Assembly (NCBI RefSeq): GCF_009733595.1
Contig: NZ_WOFH01000001.1
Coordinates: forward strand, 62,001 to 126,000
Direction: 5' to 3'
DNA: 64,000 nucleotides
Source of the DNA: Actinomadura litoris
GTDB lineage: Bacteria > Actinomycetota > Actinomycetes > Streptosporangiales > Streptosporangiaceae
The translations under genes were made by a program, and so were the position numbers. Below, one piece after another: positions 63,399 to 64,000 of this stretch; the stretch's first letter is position 1; the number at the start of each line of letters is the position of its first letter. The notes beneath the pieces were generated by a model that saw only the letters and a program-made list of their open reading frames with translations, was not told where the DNA came from and searched no databases.

Positions 63399-64000
63399 TC
63401 ACCCGAGGAATTCCCGCAGCGAACGCGGTTTGCGGCCCAGGATGTCGGCCACGGTCGTGGTCGTGCCCGCCCACCGGCCGTCCCCGATCTGCGCCATCAG
63501 CTCGGCCAGGTCACGGGCCGCCGGGGCGGGCATGCCGCGCTGCTCCAGGTGCACGGCGGCCTCCTGCACCGTCAGGTCCACGTACCGGACGGCCCGGCCG
63601 AGCGCCCGGGTGAGCTCGGCGGCGATCTCGTCGTGCGTGGGCGCGGCTGGTCCGGTGAGATCGTAGGTGGCACCGGGCCCGACGGGTCGCGTGAGCAGCG
63701 CGGCCGCGACCGCCGCGATGTCGCGCGCGTCGATGTAGCCGACGCCGCCCCGGCCGTACGCGCCGACGATCCGCCCCTCCTCGTCGACGTCGCCCGCGAG
63801 GTTCTGCATGAAACCGACGGGTGCCAGGATCGCCCACGGCACCCCCGACGCCCTGAGGTGCTCGTCGACCTGGCCGTGCATGCCGAACCCGAGCAGGCTG
63901 CCCGACGTCACGCCGAGCACGGACACGGTCACGACCTGGGCCACGTCCGCGGCCGCCGCGCGGTCGATGACGGCCTTGTGCGCCCGCGCGAAACCCGGCC
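63399..64000 (-). CDS. NmrA-like NAD(P)-binding protein, 5' end beyond window
   Basis: The visible 200 codons lack the N-terminal dinucleotide-binding glycine motif, which lies past position 64000; the frame is open upstream of an internal GTG at 63944. The segment reads VVTVSVLGVTSGSLLGFGMH, ILAPVGFMQNLAGDVDEEGR and YIDARDIAAVAAALLTRPVG, the pattern of NmrA/NAD(P)H-binding proteins (atypical SDR, such as QorB-like reductases). Function beyond that is unclear. Confidence 0.85.
   Translation of the reverse strand, partial: PGFARAHKAVIDRAAAADVAQVVTVSVLGVTSGSLLGFGMHGQVDEHLRASGVPWAILAPVGFMQNLAGDVDEEGRIVGAYGRGGVGYIDARDIAAVAAALLTRPVGPGATYDLTGPAAPTHDEIAAELTRALGRAVRYVDLTVQEAAVHLEQRGMPAPAARDLAELMAQIGDGRWAGTTTTVADILGRKPRSLREFLG

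Overview
The window is chromosomal DNA from a high-GC filamentous actinomycete. Codon third positions are mostly G or C, the regulator types are typical of the group (ECF sigma factors, SARP/MalT-like LuxR ATPases, HxlR, FCD-GntR, PASTA-less Ser/Thr kinase), and SCO5389-family and CU044_5270-like proteins are present. An Actinomadura/Thermomonosporaceae-like host is my best guess; this is inference, since no rRNA or other phylogenetic marker lies in the window.

Left part (1-13.2 kb): a truncated LuxR/AAA regulator, an ECF sigma factor with a co-translated membrane-anchored partner, a crotonase/SDR pair, a SCO5389-family protein behind a Zur/Fur-like box, a secreted NlpC/P60 hydrolase that appears to start at CTG, an Old Yellow Enzyme next to a second LuxR/AAA regulator, then a frameshifted dienelactone hydrolase, a thioesterase and a CYP124/125/142-like P450.

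Island (13.2-20.2 kb): tRNA-Lys(TTT) is followed by a large SF2 helicase with a C-terminal PD-(D/E)XK-like nuclease motif (frameshifted just before Walker A), a transposase scrap, and a protein with an Asn-rich coiled coil and a C-terminal domain resembling the predicted pPIWI-associating nuclease family. After that comes a gene graveyard: a LuxR regulator lacking both ends, a multiply broken IS5-type transposase and a scrap of an ABC permease. It looks like a defence island with mobile-element scars.

Middle (20-38.7 kb): mostly self-contained accessory genes. These are a secreted six-repeat propeller protein, sulfotransferase, phosphodiester glycosidase, beta-lactamase-fold hydrolase, DJ-1/LysR divergent pair, TetR with two operator palindromes and a small membrane protein, P450, HxlR/MFS pair, ECF sigma pair, YtcJ-like amidohydrolase and aldehyde dehydrogenase.

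Catabolic and transport block (38.7-52.9 kb): a minus-strand operon with overlapping start and stop codons encodes a thiolase-fold protein without the usual cysteine, a DUF35 OB-fold partner, a crotonase, a duplicated ferredoxin-like (EthD-type) protein, an amidohydrolase and a double-domain CaiB CoA-transferase. This suggests CoA-ester degradation with a retro-aldol step. An FCD-GntR regulator lies upstream of it and faces an oligopeptide-type ABC transporter operon. One operator sequence (TTGTATGACGTA) occurs at three promoters: gntR, the transporter, and a GNAT gene 6.5 kb away that has a 22-codon overlapping leader ORF. Between the binding-protein and permease genes is a 268-bp element with 48-bp inverted arms enclosing five 24-bp repeats.

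Right end (53-64 kb): a secreted HEXXH protein, a Wadjet/MksBEF-like jetA-jetB-jetC operon without jetD, a P450 directly preceded by a 26-codon Arg/Tyr-rich peptide gene (candidate P450-modified RiPP), a membrane Ser/Thr kinase and an NmrA-like protein cut by the window edge.
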